Assembly: GCA_029783825.1 (NCBI GenBank)
Contig: JAREIK010011336.1
Location: 1-64,000, forward strand
From: Sapria himalayana
Taxonomy: Eukaryota; Streptophyta; Magnoliopsida; Malpighiales; Rafflesiaceae
Direction of reading: 5' to 3'
Length of the DNA stretch: 64,000 nt
Positions 24,800 to 38,100 of this stretch are shown in pieces; the first letter of the stretch is position 1; each line of letters begins with the position of its first letter. A program made the translations under genes and the position numbers. The notes under the pieces were generated by a model that saw only the letters and a list, made by a program, of their open reading frames with translations, was not told where the DNA came from and made no database searches.

Positions 24800-25444
24800 T
24801 ATATCTTATGGAATTTAATTTCATATATAATTATATATAATTATATGTTAGCATACATATAGTAAATGTAGATATAAATAGTTAGATATAGTTAAACATA
24901 TAATTATATATAGATATATGCATACAAGTAGTTATAAGTAAATATAAATAATGTATACAAAGTTATAAACAATTATGTAGATTTACATATATGTATACAT
25001 ATATGTATACATAATTACAAATAAAGTTATATTTATTTATATAGAGTTATTTATAGGTATAAGAATATTTATATATAGTTATACACATATAGGTAAACAT
25101 TGTGTTGTATGTTTTTATATTATAATTATAAATATTGTTACATGTAGTTATAGATATAGTTACACGTATAGTTAAACTTATATTTATTCATGTATGTATA
25201 TCTATTAGTTCATATAATTTCATTATTTATACATATAGTTATGTATAGGTATGGGTACACTAAAACACATTTTTATAATAATTATAAAAATGTTAATTTA
25301 ATAAATGTGTTAATTAATTTATTTAAATATAGTTATGTATAAAGTTTTTATAGTTATAATTTTAGTAAGATAGACTTATTTATAGTTATATGTTAGTATA
25401 CATATAATATATATAGTTATAAAAAATTATATATCGTTAAGATT

Positions 25445-25481
<37 letters not shown>

Positions 25482-26065
25482 TACGAGTAGTTAAATTTAG
25501 TTAAACTAAATATATACAATGTTACATACAAATATATAGATTTACATATATGTATACATATATGTATAAATAGTTAAAAATATAGTTATATTTAATTATA
25601 TAATGTTTATTATATTTTTACAAATATTTATATATAGTTATACACATAATTAAATATGATGTTGAATGTTATTATACATGTAATTATAATATAGTTACAT
25701 GAGATTATACATATAGTTACATGTATAGTTAAACTTATATTTATACATGTATGTATATATATTTGTTCATATAATTTCATATATTTATACATATAGTTAT
25801 GTATAGGTATGGATATACTAAAATACATTTTTTTTTACTAATATATATTAATGTATATTAAATATATGTTGTTAATTATATATTTAAATATAGGTTATAC
25901 ATTATTAATATTAAATTATGTATAGTTATATGTTATTATACATATAATATATATAATTATAAAAAATTATATATCATTAAACATTTAGTTATATTTAGGT
26001 TTACATAAATATATACAAAGTTATATGTGGTAAACATTATGTTTAATTATGTGTTAAACATTTAG

Positions 26066-26096
<31 letters not shown>

Positions 26097-26744
26097 TATG
26101 GATAGTTATATTTAGTTTTACAATAAATATTTACAAAGTTATAAACAAGTATATAGATATACATATATGTATACATATATGTATAAATAGTTAAAAATAT
26201 AGTTATATTAAATTATATAAAGTTTTATTTAGTTTTAAAGATATTTATATATAGTTATACACATATAATTAAACATAATGTTGTATGTTGTTATACATGT
26301 AATTATAAATATAGTTACATGTGGGTTATACATATAAGTAGACGTATAGTTTAGACTTATATCTATACAAGTAGGTATATATATTTATAGTAAAATAATT
26401 TTTGAATACTAATATATACAAATATTATTTAATATAATTTGTAAATTATATATTTAAATATAGTTATGCATAAACCTTTATAGTAAAACATATAATAAGA
26501 TACAATTATTTATAGTTATATGTTATTATACATATATCTTATATAACTATAAATATTTGTATATAGTTAAACATATAGTTATATATAGATATATTCATAC
26601 AAATAGTTATACATAAATATATAAAGTTATAAATAAATATATTTATACATATATATATACATATATAAAGTTATAAATAAATATATAGATTTTAATTGTG
26701 TAGAGTGTTTATAGATATACTTATATTTATATATAATTATACAA
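24800..26744 (+). repeat. Satellite with about 550-bp unit, forward orientation, about 3.5 units
   Basis: Landmarks recur in order: ATATATAGTTATACACATA, then a TTACATG...TTATACATATAGTTACA block, then TATGTATAGGTATGG. The last begins near 25239 and 25797, a spacing of about 557 bp. A third, more diverged unit follows. The inverse of this unit forms the array at 53791-59160. Confidence 0.85.
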
Positions 26745-26800
26745 CTTCAATAAATATCTAAAATATGACCAGCAATGATGTTTAGAGAGAGAGAGAGAGA
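26745..26800 (-). mobile_element. Short fragment of the element III/IV 3' region
   Basis: ACTTCAATAAATATCTAAAA and GACCAGCAATGATGTTTA match the segments at 21575 and 45518 in the 3' non-coding part of elements III and IV. A short GA run follows, then unrelated sequence. Confidence 0.6.
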
Positions 26801-26948
26801 AGAAATACTATATTTCTACAATTTTTTCACATGAGCAGGAAGTTACTTTGAATGACCATTTACTACTACTTCTATAGCGAAGAGATGTTTTGCTAAAGCA
26901 TCATAAATTTCTTCCATATATCTGCATGTCCATATATATATATATTTG

Positions 26949-26988
26949 TGTGTGGTGTGTGTGTGGGTGGGTGGGTGTGTGTGGGTGT
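26949..26988 (+). repeat. GT-rich microsatellite with G-quadruplex pattern
   Basis: The run contains GGGTGGGTGGG, then TGTGTGTGGG (26965-26985): four G-triplets with loops of 1, 1 and 7 bases, which fits the common G-quadruplex consensus. Confidence 0.8.
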
Positions 26989-28850
26989 ATAAAAAAATAT
27001 GAAGATATATGCATTAAAATGAAAAAAAATGATATAAAAAAATACTACTCAATATAATAATATATAACTAAAACTCATGCCATTACATAATGAATAAAAA
27101 TGATTGATGAAACTTTGCATATCAAGTATTCCCATAAAAAATAAAACAACTTAATAAATAAATAAAATCTCACAATAATATTATATAATGAATAAAAAAT
27201 ATAAAATGACATTATCATTTATTAAATAAAAAAAATTCACTTATAAATTCAAAAAGAAACTATAAATACTCTTAATCTATATGAATCATCTCATCTTAGT
27301 ATCTCAAGATAATAAAATATAATATTACAATATAATCTCAATAATTTTGAAATTTTTATTTTTATTTACAACTTATTATTGTTTTTTATAATTCATTTTG
27401 CTGTATTTTTATGATATGTTACTTTTTTTTATTATATTGTATTGATGTTCTTGAAATTATATTAATTTATATTTATTTTATTAAGATATAAAATAAAATT
27501 TAATAATTCTTGACTAAAAAATAATTTGTAAATATGTTTATATCATATTAAACTATAAAAGAATACTGACATAAAAGAGTACTCATATATATTCACTAGT
27601 ACTATAAAATAATGTTTCATTAATGATACATACATTTCCATTATACTTCTCATATTTTCCTATATTCTTTATTACTATTTATTACAAGATAGATCTGCCA
27701 CAAATTTTGTGAAACACGAAACATAGATTCAAGCTTGTAGGTCACAACTAATAGTTATGATACTCAACTAATAACTACAACGTTCAACTAACAATTACTA
27801 CTAATATTTATTAGTTTTTTAAATTGTTTAAAATAAACATATTTCAGCACAGAAAAATTACCGTGTGTTAAAAGATGATGTTATTAACATGGCAGGATAA
27901 AGGGTATCCTAACTAATGTTGTCATAAAAAGAATACTCTTGTATGATATGAAATTCATCAACATTATAGAGATACCCAAACTCTTAATAATCCATTGTTG
28001 TTAATGGTATAAATTATTATTAATATAAATTTGGTAGAAGTTGAATTGTTAGAGTAATAATAAACTACATTGTTATAGATAAAATCATAAATTGAAGTTA
28101 AAACATTTTTGGTAGAAAAAAATCTATAGTGTTGCATGACATTGTGGGGATTATAAACATTAAAAATTTCTAAATATTTTTAATAGTTTTATATCCTCTA
28201 TCTAAAGAAAAAATGTTATAGATTTAAAATATTATACTTTTTTTATCTACCTACCCTTCTCCCAAACTCAACCCAAAATTATTATTTGGCTTGTATATAA
28301 GCTATGAGGCTTCATGATTATAATAGGTAAAACTCATGTCACAATATCTGAACAACATGATAAATGATAGCACCATGGAAAACTTATCCAACATCTACGA
28401 GGATCGGATTCATATTTTCATTGTTAGAATATTCATCATCTTTTACCGATTAGTCTACCATGTTGTTGGTTCGGATTTTTATTACCATGATATTTGTTTT
28501 TACAAATATTATTCTTGATAGTAATTATGTACAAAAATGTTTCGTTCATATATTATATACTATCTTAGCTTGAGTGTCCATGACACATTGCAACATATTG
28601 ATCTTATTATATCAATATGAAATTATTATTTTAATATTACTGAACTTGATTCAACACGTCCACTCATCTCTACACAAGAGAGATCACAATGAATCACACA
28701 CTACGAGACATCTATTGAAGGAATATTGAAATTATTAGAAATATAAGTGTTTTTATTTCAAGAAACATAAATATGAAGTTATTATGTTTGAGATAATTTT
28801 GAGATAAATTTAATTTACAAAATATTAGATACATGATAAATATAAATCTT
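26989..28850. other. AT-rich DNA, no gene recognised
   Basis: The 60-codon frame at 28336-28518 lacks any recognisable motif. No TE-coding remnants were seen on either strand. Confidence 0.6.
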
Positions 28851-28878
28851 TACACACACACACACACACACCGCACAC
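28851..28878. repeat. (CA)n microsatellite
   Basis: About ten CA units followed by CCGCACACC. Confidence 0.9.
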
Positions 28879-29458
28879 CATGATAATCTTTGTTAAAGAT
28901 AAGTGCAACCATAAGAATATAAATTAATCATGTAGGAAAATTATAATAAAGTCTATGAAAAATTAATAAGAATAATTATTTTTATATCATATGTTGACTT
29001 AAAAGTTTATCACATGCTTACTTGCATGAATATCATGTGTTAGTATGTATTATATCCATATATTGGCTTACATGAGTGATATGTATTTGATTATGTGCTT
29101 ACTATGTGATCTAGTGCATTAATGCCAAGTGCTTGAAAGTGTGCTTATTATATGATGATGTGTATACATGTCAAGGATTGACTTGACATGTGAAAGCTAT
29201 GTGTTGGCTTACTAAATGTTGCATCAAAAATTTAAAAACATGGAATCTTGCCTATAAATAAAAGTGTTTTGGGCTTTCTAGCACACAATAACATATATCA
29301 AGAGATCATTTAAAAGTGAATTGAGAATCTCTTGCTCAATTATTTTCAATTACATGTGTTAATATTATTGAATTTTCTAGAAGTTGGTAGATTAGTTCAA
29401 ACTGGTTCAATTGAGTATAATCAATTTTATTTAATTTGACATGCTAAACTTTTATTTT
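28879..29458. other. No gene seen
   Basis: There are irregular repeats of TGTGCTTA/GGCTTAC motifs (29000-29215) and a TATA-box-like CTATAAATA at 29252. This could be part of a retrotransposon LTR, but no second LTR, primer site or coding remnant supports it. Confidence 0.4.
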
Positions 29459-29966
29459 AATTATTTTATTTATTTTATTTATTTTAATTATTCTATTTAT
29501 TTATTTATTTTATTTATTTATTTATTTTATTTATTTTATTTATTTTATTATTTTATTCATTTTATTCATTTTATTCATTTTATTCATTTTATTCATTTTA
29601 TTCATTTTATTCATTTTATTCATTTTATTCATTTTATTCATTTTATTCATTTTATTCATTTTATTCATTTATTCATTTTATTCATTTTATCATTTTACTT
29701 ATTTTACTTATTTACTTATTTTACTTATTTTACTTATTTACTTATTTTACTTATTTTACTTATTTTACTTATTTTATTTATTTTATTTATTTTATTTATT
29801 TTATTATTTTATTTATTTTATTTATTTTATTTATTTTATTTATTTTATTTATTTTATTTATTTTATTTATTTTATTTATTTTATTTATTTTATTTATTTT
29901 ATTTATTTTATTTATTTTATTTATTTTATTTATTTTATTTTATTTTATTTTATTTTATTTTATTTT
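29459..29966. repeat. 9-bp minisatellite in three ordered variant blocks
   Basis: After irregular TTTTATTTA units, pure TTTTATTCA units run from about 29553 to 29690. TTTTACTTA units run from about 29692 to 29775, TTTTATTTA units to about 29935, and (TTTTA)n ends the tract. Each variant is clustered rather than mixed. The 183-codon frame through it (Phe-Ile-His, then Phe-Tyr-Leu) is an artefact of the 9-bp period. Confidence 0.95.
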
Positions 29967-29995
29967 TGAATTCAATCATTACTCTTTTTTGAATA

Positions 29996-30235
29996 TTTTT
30001 TGTTGATATCAAGTCGACATACCTAAGTATGTATACTAGTTATGTACAAAATACATGCTTATTGATGTATGCTGTTTTTGTAAATATCAAGTCGGCATAC
30101 CTAAGTATGTATACTAGTTATGTATAAAATACACATGCATATTAATATATACTATTTTTGTAGATATCAAGTAGACAAACCTAAGTATATATATTGTTTA
30201 TAAATATTGTTTTTGTAAATGATCACGATCAGAAC
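29996..30235. repeat. Three tandem copies of a 78-80-bp unit
   Basis: GATATCAAGTCGACATACCT at 30005 recurs with small changes at 30083 and 30163. Each copy is followed by AAGTATGTATA-like sequence and preceded by TTTTTGT. The third copy is the most diverged. Confidence 0.85.
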
Positions 30236-30588
30236 CACACAGTGACAACGTATTATATCACAGGTGCATGAAGCATTTATACAAATAAGGTTATATACGA
30301 AATCCAAGCATACCATATGGTGATTAAAAAAGAAACTCGAAAATAAAAAAATAGAATAAAAATGCTTACTTTTTGATTATGCAATCCAAGATAATCGATG
30401 AACATACCTCAAATCAATAATATTTTAAAACTTAAACGTCGAATTAATTTTAGTTGAATCAGCGTCAAGAGATAATGATGGAATGAGGAGGAATTTGACT
30501 CTGTTACGATTAGAGATGCATCAAGTCGAGAGAGATAATGTATATTTTAGGATAATATTTATATTTTTAATTATTAAAACATTAAATA

Positions 30589-30619
<31 letters not shown>

Positions 30620-31020
30620 ATAAAAAAAATACTCATTAATTTTATTTACTATCAAAATATTTTCAACAAAATTAATGTGCATGTATCAAGGTACAAATGA
30701 AAAATAAATACCTTACAATTTTTTATTATAATATTAATTAAACAATAAATATATAAACAATAAATATATAAACAATAAAAAAATATGTTTTGCCTTAAAA
30801 AAATATCAAATATGTATGAAATTAACAAACTTCATATAATAATATATAAATGAAAAGATGATTTGTCTTCTAGCCACTCGCCTAAAAGTTATAAGATACA
30901 ATTATTGTTAAAAAATCTATAAATATTTTTATTTTATGGTTATAAATTTTTAAGAATTCATATTAATTTTTACGAAGATAATATGAAATAATTTTAAACG
31001 GACAAAATTTCATATTATTT
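30236..31020. other. AT-rich DNA, no gene recognised
   Basis: Only a short TA run near 30595-30620 stands out. Confidence 0.6.
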
Positions 31021-32921
31021 GATATAATTAATAATTTTTAAAATTCAAAAAATTACTTAAAGTGAGAAGATAATTAAAAAAATTAATATTTATTATTTTA
31101 TTAAAAACTTAATGTTAAAAGCTAATTGTAAAAATATCACTCAATTGTTTAATTTTTATATATTTTAGTAGGATTAAACATCTATATATTTATTTATAAT
31201 TATTATTTTATTTTTTTTAACTTTATTGAAAAAAATTATATTTTTATTATATTTCAAGATTTTCATGATTTGTATTATTTATTTTTTTTAAAGTTTTCTA
31301 TAATCATAAAATTTTTTTAATACATATAATAATATTAATATTTACTAGTTTATTCGTCAATTCAGATATTTTTTGAAATATTTTCTATTTTATCATTCAA
31401 TGAATTAATTTACATTTAAATTAGTAGAAATTTTAATGTATGTTAATTCAAATTTTAAATTATCGAAAAAATACTTATTGAATTAATTATTTAATGTTAC
31501 TTTAATTTAAATTATTTAGTTTCTTAATTAAAAATTTTAGAAAAATTTTTTGTATAATTTTTTAAAAAATTAATACATCATAAAAATTGTTATTTTAATC
31601 CTTATTAATATAATTTTTTTGTATTTTTATATATTTTAAATTAATTATTTATAATATTATTATTTTTTGATTTTACGAGAAGAATGTATGTTTCAAGGAT
31701 TACTCATTTATAAACCAATAACATAAATTTAATAAACAAAATTAAATAAAATATTGAAATAAATAATAAATAAAAGTAATTATATAATTAAATATTGGTT
31801 AGAGAAATATCATCGCTAAATCCATAGCTAAATTATGGATTTTATAAACTAGGGAAATTTCATCGCTATATTATGAATTTTATTAGCTCGAGAAAATCAA
31901 TCACTAAATCCATTGCTAAATTATAGATTTTATAAGTTAGGGAAATTCCGTCCCTAAATCCATCACAAAATTAAAAATTTTATTTTCTACGAAATAATGT
32001 CGTTAAATTCGTCACTAATTTATGGAATTTATTAGCTAGGTATATTCGCTCGCTAAATCCGTAGCTAAAATACAGATTTTATTAGCTAGGGAAAATCCGT
32101 CACTAAATCCGTAGCTAAAATATGGATTTTATTAGCTATTAAAAATACGTTGCTAAATCCGTAGCTAAATTACTAATTTTATTAGTAAGGGAAAATTCAT
32201 CGCCAAATTCATCTCTAAATTCATCACTAAATCAAGGATTTTATTAGCAAGGGAAAGTCAGTCGCTAAATCTGTTACTAAATCATCGATTTTATTAGTGG
32301 GGGATAATCCATCGCTAAATCAAGGATTTTATTAGCAAGGAAAAACCAATCACTAAATTCATAGCTAAATGAATGATTTTATTAGCAAGAAAAATTCTGT
32401 TGCTAAATACATCACTAAAAATTAGCTAGAAAAAATACGTCGCTAAATCCATTAAGAATTTCAGGCTTTAAATAGTGAGGGATATTTTGTGGCAATATCC
32501 ATCGCTAAAATCCCCGCTATTATTGAAGGGAAAGTAGGAAAATTTTTCGTCGCTAATCAGTCGCTAAATCCGTCGCTAAAATCCCTGCTTTTCTTGAACT
32601 GAAGTTACAAGAATTTTTAGTTGCTAATTCGTCGCTAATCCGTCGCTAAATCAATAGCTAAAATCCATACTTTTCATAAATGAAAGTTCTGAAAATTTTT
32701 CGTAGCTAATCCATCGCTAAATCCGTCGCTAAAATCCCCACTTTTCTTAAGCAGAATTTTCGAAAATTTTTCCCTCGCTAATCCGTCAGTAATCTGTTGC
32801 TATTTCTTTTTCATTAAAAAATCATCAATTCCTTGCTAATCTCTAGCTAATTCCTTGCAAATTAGCTAGGGATTGATCCCTAGCTAATTTTCCCTAGCTA
32901 AATCGATATTTTCTTGTAGTA
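31021..32921 (+). mobile_element. CACTA terminal region, copy B
   Basis: From AAATTACTTAAAGTGAG (about 31048) and TATATTTTAGTAGG (about 31160) it follows copy A (5985 onward), through a long AT-rich stretch, to subterminal repeats. It ends at TTTTCTTGTAGTA (32909-32921), the inverse of the common CACTA terminus CACTACAAGAAAA with its outermost C lost. Its subterminal repeats span about 1.1 kb, roughly three times those of copies A and C. No coding part is attached. Confidence 0.75.
31800..32920 (+). repeat. Expanded subterminal repeats of CACTA copy B
   Basis: About 15 or more degenerate units follow the pattern ATTTTATTAGCTAGGGAAA, then TCCGTCGCTAAATCCGTAGC, then TAAA. Spacing is roughly 45-70 bp, becoming larger and more GC-containing toward 32460-32800. 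In CACTA elements such subterminal repeats are transposase-assistant binding sites (TNPA in En/Spm); that role is inferred here. Confidence 0.85.
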
Positions 32922-34189
32922 AAAAAAATCTTGAATTCAAATCAACTTAGGGTCAGTTTGGTAGTAATTTTCAAAAGTGTTTATAGTGTTAAAAATAATT
33001 TTAAGTGTTTTTAAAACAAAAAAAATTTTATTAGTAATATTTTAATTAACTCTTTTAAAATCCTAAAAAATATTTGAAGTATTCTTTTAATAACTACACA
33101 AACATATTTATTTTTTAAATCATCAAAATTATTTTGATGTAATTAAAACATCAATGTATTTATCTTTAAATATAAGTTTATTTTCTTTTAAATATAATGA
33201 AAATTTTAAAATTTTTTTATAATTCAATAATTTTAAATCTTTTAGTAAATATTTTTTTAATAAATTCATATAATCATAAAATTTTATTTTTATTTTAAAT
33301 AATATAAATATTTACTTGTTTATTCATTAATTGAGGTATTTTTATAATTTTTTTATTTAATCATACAATTAAATATTTTAGCATTTTATTAGTATTAATT
33401 TTTATGTATGTTCATTTATTAATTAAATAATCTTTAGAATGATTAATTATATAATTAATTATTTAATGTTTATTTAATACAAATATTTAAATAACATAAT
33501 TATATTTTTTGGAAAAATATTTTGTATAATTTTTGAAAAATTTTATAATCATAAAAAATAGTTATTTTAGTTTTTAGTAATACAAAATTTTATTTATATT
33601 TAAATATTTTTGAAATTATTTATTTATAATATCTTATTTTTATAATATATGGGAAGAATGTGTCTTTCAAGGTTTGCTCATCCATAGACCATGACATATA
33701 TTTAATATAAAAAATTACACAAAATATTAAAACAAATAATATATAAAAAAATTTAAATCATTAAAGATTAGCAAAGAAAATTATCCCCAGACCAAATAGC
33801 TAGAGAAATATTCATAGATAAACTCATATATTTTGTAAAAAATATCAATTATAGGAATAATCACTACCAATTAAATATAAAATAATAAAAAAATTTTCAG
33901 AATATTATTTAACGAGGGATTTTGTATCCAACTAATTAGCTAGGGGAAACCCATCTCTTAAATCATTGCTAAAATGTCCACCAATCTTTGCGTTAAAATT
34001 TAGGATAATATTAGTTAGGGACATTTTAAATCTAAAATTTCCAACTCTAATCTATCACAAATTCATAGAAATTTTGTAATTTAATGTAAAATCAAACATC
34101 TCTTGCTATTCTCTAGCTAATCCCTCGCTAATTAGCTAGGGATTATTTCTCAAGCATTTCCATAGCTAAACAGACATTTTATTTTAGTG
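32922..34189 (+). mobile_element. CACTA terminal region, copy C, with intact TAGTG end
   Basis: It starts at AAAATCTTGAATTCAAATCA, the same point as 6128 in copy A, directly after the end of copy B. It follows copy A closely: AAAATATTTGAAGT, GTGTCTTTCAAGG, CATCCATAGA and short subterminal repeats. It ends in TTTATTTTAGTG (34178-34189), the inverse of the CACTAAAATA end at 15376. ATA follows and then the GATA array. Copy B may have inserted into this element, or the two were joined by recombination. Confidence 0.78.
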
Positions 34190-35127
34190 ATATAGACATA
34201 TTGATAGAGAGATTGATTGATTGATTGATAGACAAAATATAAATAGATAGAGATAAATAGATAGATAAACATATAGAAAGATAGATTGGTTGATAGATAG
34301 ATTGATTGATCAATAGATAGATAAACAAATAGATAGATAGATAAACATATAGATAGACTAATAGATAGATAAATAAATAGATAGATAGATATATAGATAG
34401 TAAGTTAGATAGATATATAGATGAATAGATAGATAGGTAGACAGATAGATTGAAAGAAAGATAGATAGATACATACATACATACATTGATAGATAGAGAC
34501 AGATAGATAAATAGATAGATAGATAGATAAATAGATAAATAGATAGACATATTGATAGATAGATCGATAAATAGACATATAGACAAATATATAGATAGAT
34601 ACATAGACTGATAGATATATAGATAGATAAACAGATCGATATATAGATAGATAGATAAATAGACAAAAAGATAAAAAGATAGATAGATAGATAGATAGAC
34701 AAATAGATAGATAGATAGATATATAGATATATAGATATATAGATATATAGATATATAGATATATAGATATATAGATATATAGATATATAGATATATAGAT
34801 ATAGATAGATATATAAATAAATAGATACTGAGATAGATAGAAACAAGATAGACATATAGATAAACAAATAATAGAGAAAAGATGGATAGAAATATATACA
34901 TAGTGATAGAGAGATAGATAGACAGTCAGATAGACACACATATAGAAAGACACAGTGATAGATAGACACACAAATTGATAAAAAATAGAATAATAAATAG
35001 ATAGACATTAAGACAAACACAAAAACAAACAGAAAGATAGTCAGTCAGGCAGATAGTCAGGGAGGCAGGTAGACAAATAGACAGACAAATATATAAACAC
35101 ATAAACAAACAAATAGATAAACAAACA

Positions 35128-35160
<33 letters not shown>

Positions 35161-38100
35161 GAGACAGATTGATAGACAAATATATTGACAAATTGATAGC
35201 CAGATAGATATAGAAATATAAAAGAAGATAGAAAAATAGATAGATTAAGAGATAGATAGACAGACAAATAGATAGACAGATAAATAGACATATAGATTGA
35301 AAGAAAGAAAGAAATATAGATACATAGATATAAAGATTGATAGATAGACAGATAGACAGATAGATAGAAAGACAGATAGATATTAAAATAGACAAACAGA
35401 TTGATAGACAGATAGATAAATAGATAGATAGATAGACAAACAAACAAACAAATATATAGACAGACAGATAAATAGATACACAAATAAAAAGATAGATAGA
35501 GAGTCAGGGAGGTAGAAAGTCAATCAGGTAGGCAGACAAATAAATAGATAGATAAATATATAGATAGAAAAACAAATAGACAGGAAAATAGATAGACAAA
35601 TAGAAAAATTGGCATATAGATAGTTTGATAGATAGATTAATACACAAATTGATATACTAATAGATAGACAGATTAATACACAGATAGATAGATAGATAGA
35701 ATGATAAATAGATAGATACATACATATATATATATATATATAGTAAGATAGATATAAATAGATATATAGATAGACAGATAGAAAGATATTTATATAGATA
35801 GATTGATAGATAGATAAATAGAGAGATTGATAGGCAGATTTATATATATATTCAAATATAGATTGATAAAGAGATTGAAAGATAGACATATAGATATACA
35901 ACTAGATAGACAAACAGATAGATAGATAGACAGATGGATAGATTTTTAGACTTCATGTATGTAGACAATTAGGCATGTAGGTAAGCAGGCAGACAAAAAG
36001 ACAGACAAACTAATAGACAAATAGATACACAGATTGGAAGATATTTAGATAAACAAATAGAAAGTTAGATAGATAGATAGATAGATAGTTTGATAAACAT
36101 ATTAATTGATAGATTAATAGACTTATAGATAGACTAATTGATAGGCAAATTGTTATATAGATTGATAGACAGATAGATAGACAAATATTGGATATATAGA
36201 TTGATCGAAAGAATGATATATATACATATAGATAGATCGATAGATTATTAGAGAAATAGATATATAGATAGCTAGATAAATAGATAGATAGACAAACATA
36301 CTTATAAAGAGATTGATAGATAGATAGAAAGATTAATTAATTTATAGATAGAATGATAGATATACATATAGATAGACATATAGATTGATAGATTATTAGA
36401 GAAATAGATAGATAGATAAATAGATAGCTAGATAGATAGATAGACAAAAAGGCAGATATATAAATAGATATATAAATAAAGATATAGATAAAAAGATGGA
36501 TAGAAAGATAGAAAGTTATATAGAAAAATATATAGATAGTTATATAAATAGATAGATAGCCAGTTATATAGATAGGTAGACATATATATAGATAGATAGA
36601 TTGACAGACATATAGATAGATACATAGATTTATATACATAAAGATAAACAAATAGTTTGAAGACATTCATACTGACACATAGACAGACAAATAGACATTT
36701 AGGTAGGTAGATAATTAGAGATACAGGCAGGCAAATAGATAGACAGCTATATAGATAGATAGACAAACAAACAGATATATAGATAAACAGACTAATAGAT
36801 AGATAGATAGACAGATAATTAGATGGATTGATTGACAGATATATAGACAAATAGATAGATCGATAGAGAGATATTAAGATAGATAGATATATAGATAGAT
36901 AAATAGATTTATTGATTGATAAATAGATAGATATACATATAGATAGATAGACAGACAGACAAATAGATATTTAATCAAATAGATATACATGTAGATCATA
37001 TAGATAGATAGAAAGAGAGAGATGCAAACAAACATATAGATGGATAGATAGAAACATAGACAGACAAATAAACAGACAAACGAACAGAAAGATAGTTAGA
37101 TAGATAGATCTATGGATTGATAGATAAATAGATAGACAAACATAGAGATAGATAGATAGACAAATAGATAAGTAGATTAATAAACTGATAGATCGAGAGA
37201 TACATAGACAGACAGACATACATAAAGATAGATAGATAGACAGACAGATATAATGATATTAAGATAGATAGAATGATAAATAGATAGACAGCTAGATAGA
37301 CAAATAGATAGATAGAAAGATAGAATGGTAGATAAATAAATAAATTGATACATTGATAGATAGATAGAAGTCATATAGATAAATAGATAGATACACATAT
37401 AGTTAGATAGATAGATATACAGATATATAGATAGATATACAGATAAATAGATAGATAAAAAGAAAGATTGATAAGTAGAAGGATAGATAGATTGGTATAT
37501 AGATTTATAGACAAAATTATTGATAGATTGATAGAGAGATTGATAGACAGACAGACAGATAGACAAATAAATAAATTGAGATATAGTTTAGATTGATAGA
37601 TAGATTAATGATAGATTAATAAATATATAGATAAATAGAAATAGACATATAGATATATGCTTTGATAGAAATATTGATAGATATATAAACAGATAGATAA
37701 ACAGATAGATAATTAGATAGATAGTTAGATAAATATATAGATAAATATACAAATAGATATATAGATTTATTGATTGACATAATGATAGATAGATTTATTG
37801 ATAGATTGAAATATAGACTGATAGTCATATTGATAAATAGATTGATTGATAGATTTATAAACAATTAGAATGGAATATAGATAGATAGATAGATAAATAC
37901 ACAGAAAATAGATAGATAGATATTTAGATTGATAGACAGATAGACAGAAAAATAATAGATAGATAGATAGACATTACAATAGATAGATAAATAGATATAC
38001 AGATAGATATACATATATATAGATAATAAATAGATAGATAGATAGAGAGACAAATAGAAAATAGATAGATAGATTTATAGATAAATTGATTGATACATAG

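Noticed and set aside
24800..26744. Centromere-type satellite
   Set aside because: Unit length alone and a few units do not identify a centromere. It would need genome-wide abundance or CENH3 data.
28336..28518. A 60-codon frame as a small gene
   Set aside because: No signature, no neighbouring exon, and the length is common by chance.
29441..29992. A 183-codon Phe/Ile/His/Leu frame
   Set aside because: It is the translation of a 9-bp minisatellite, which keeps frame because the unit length is divisible by three.
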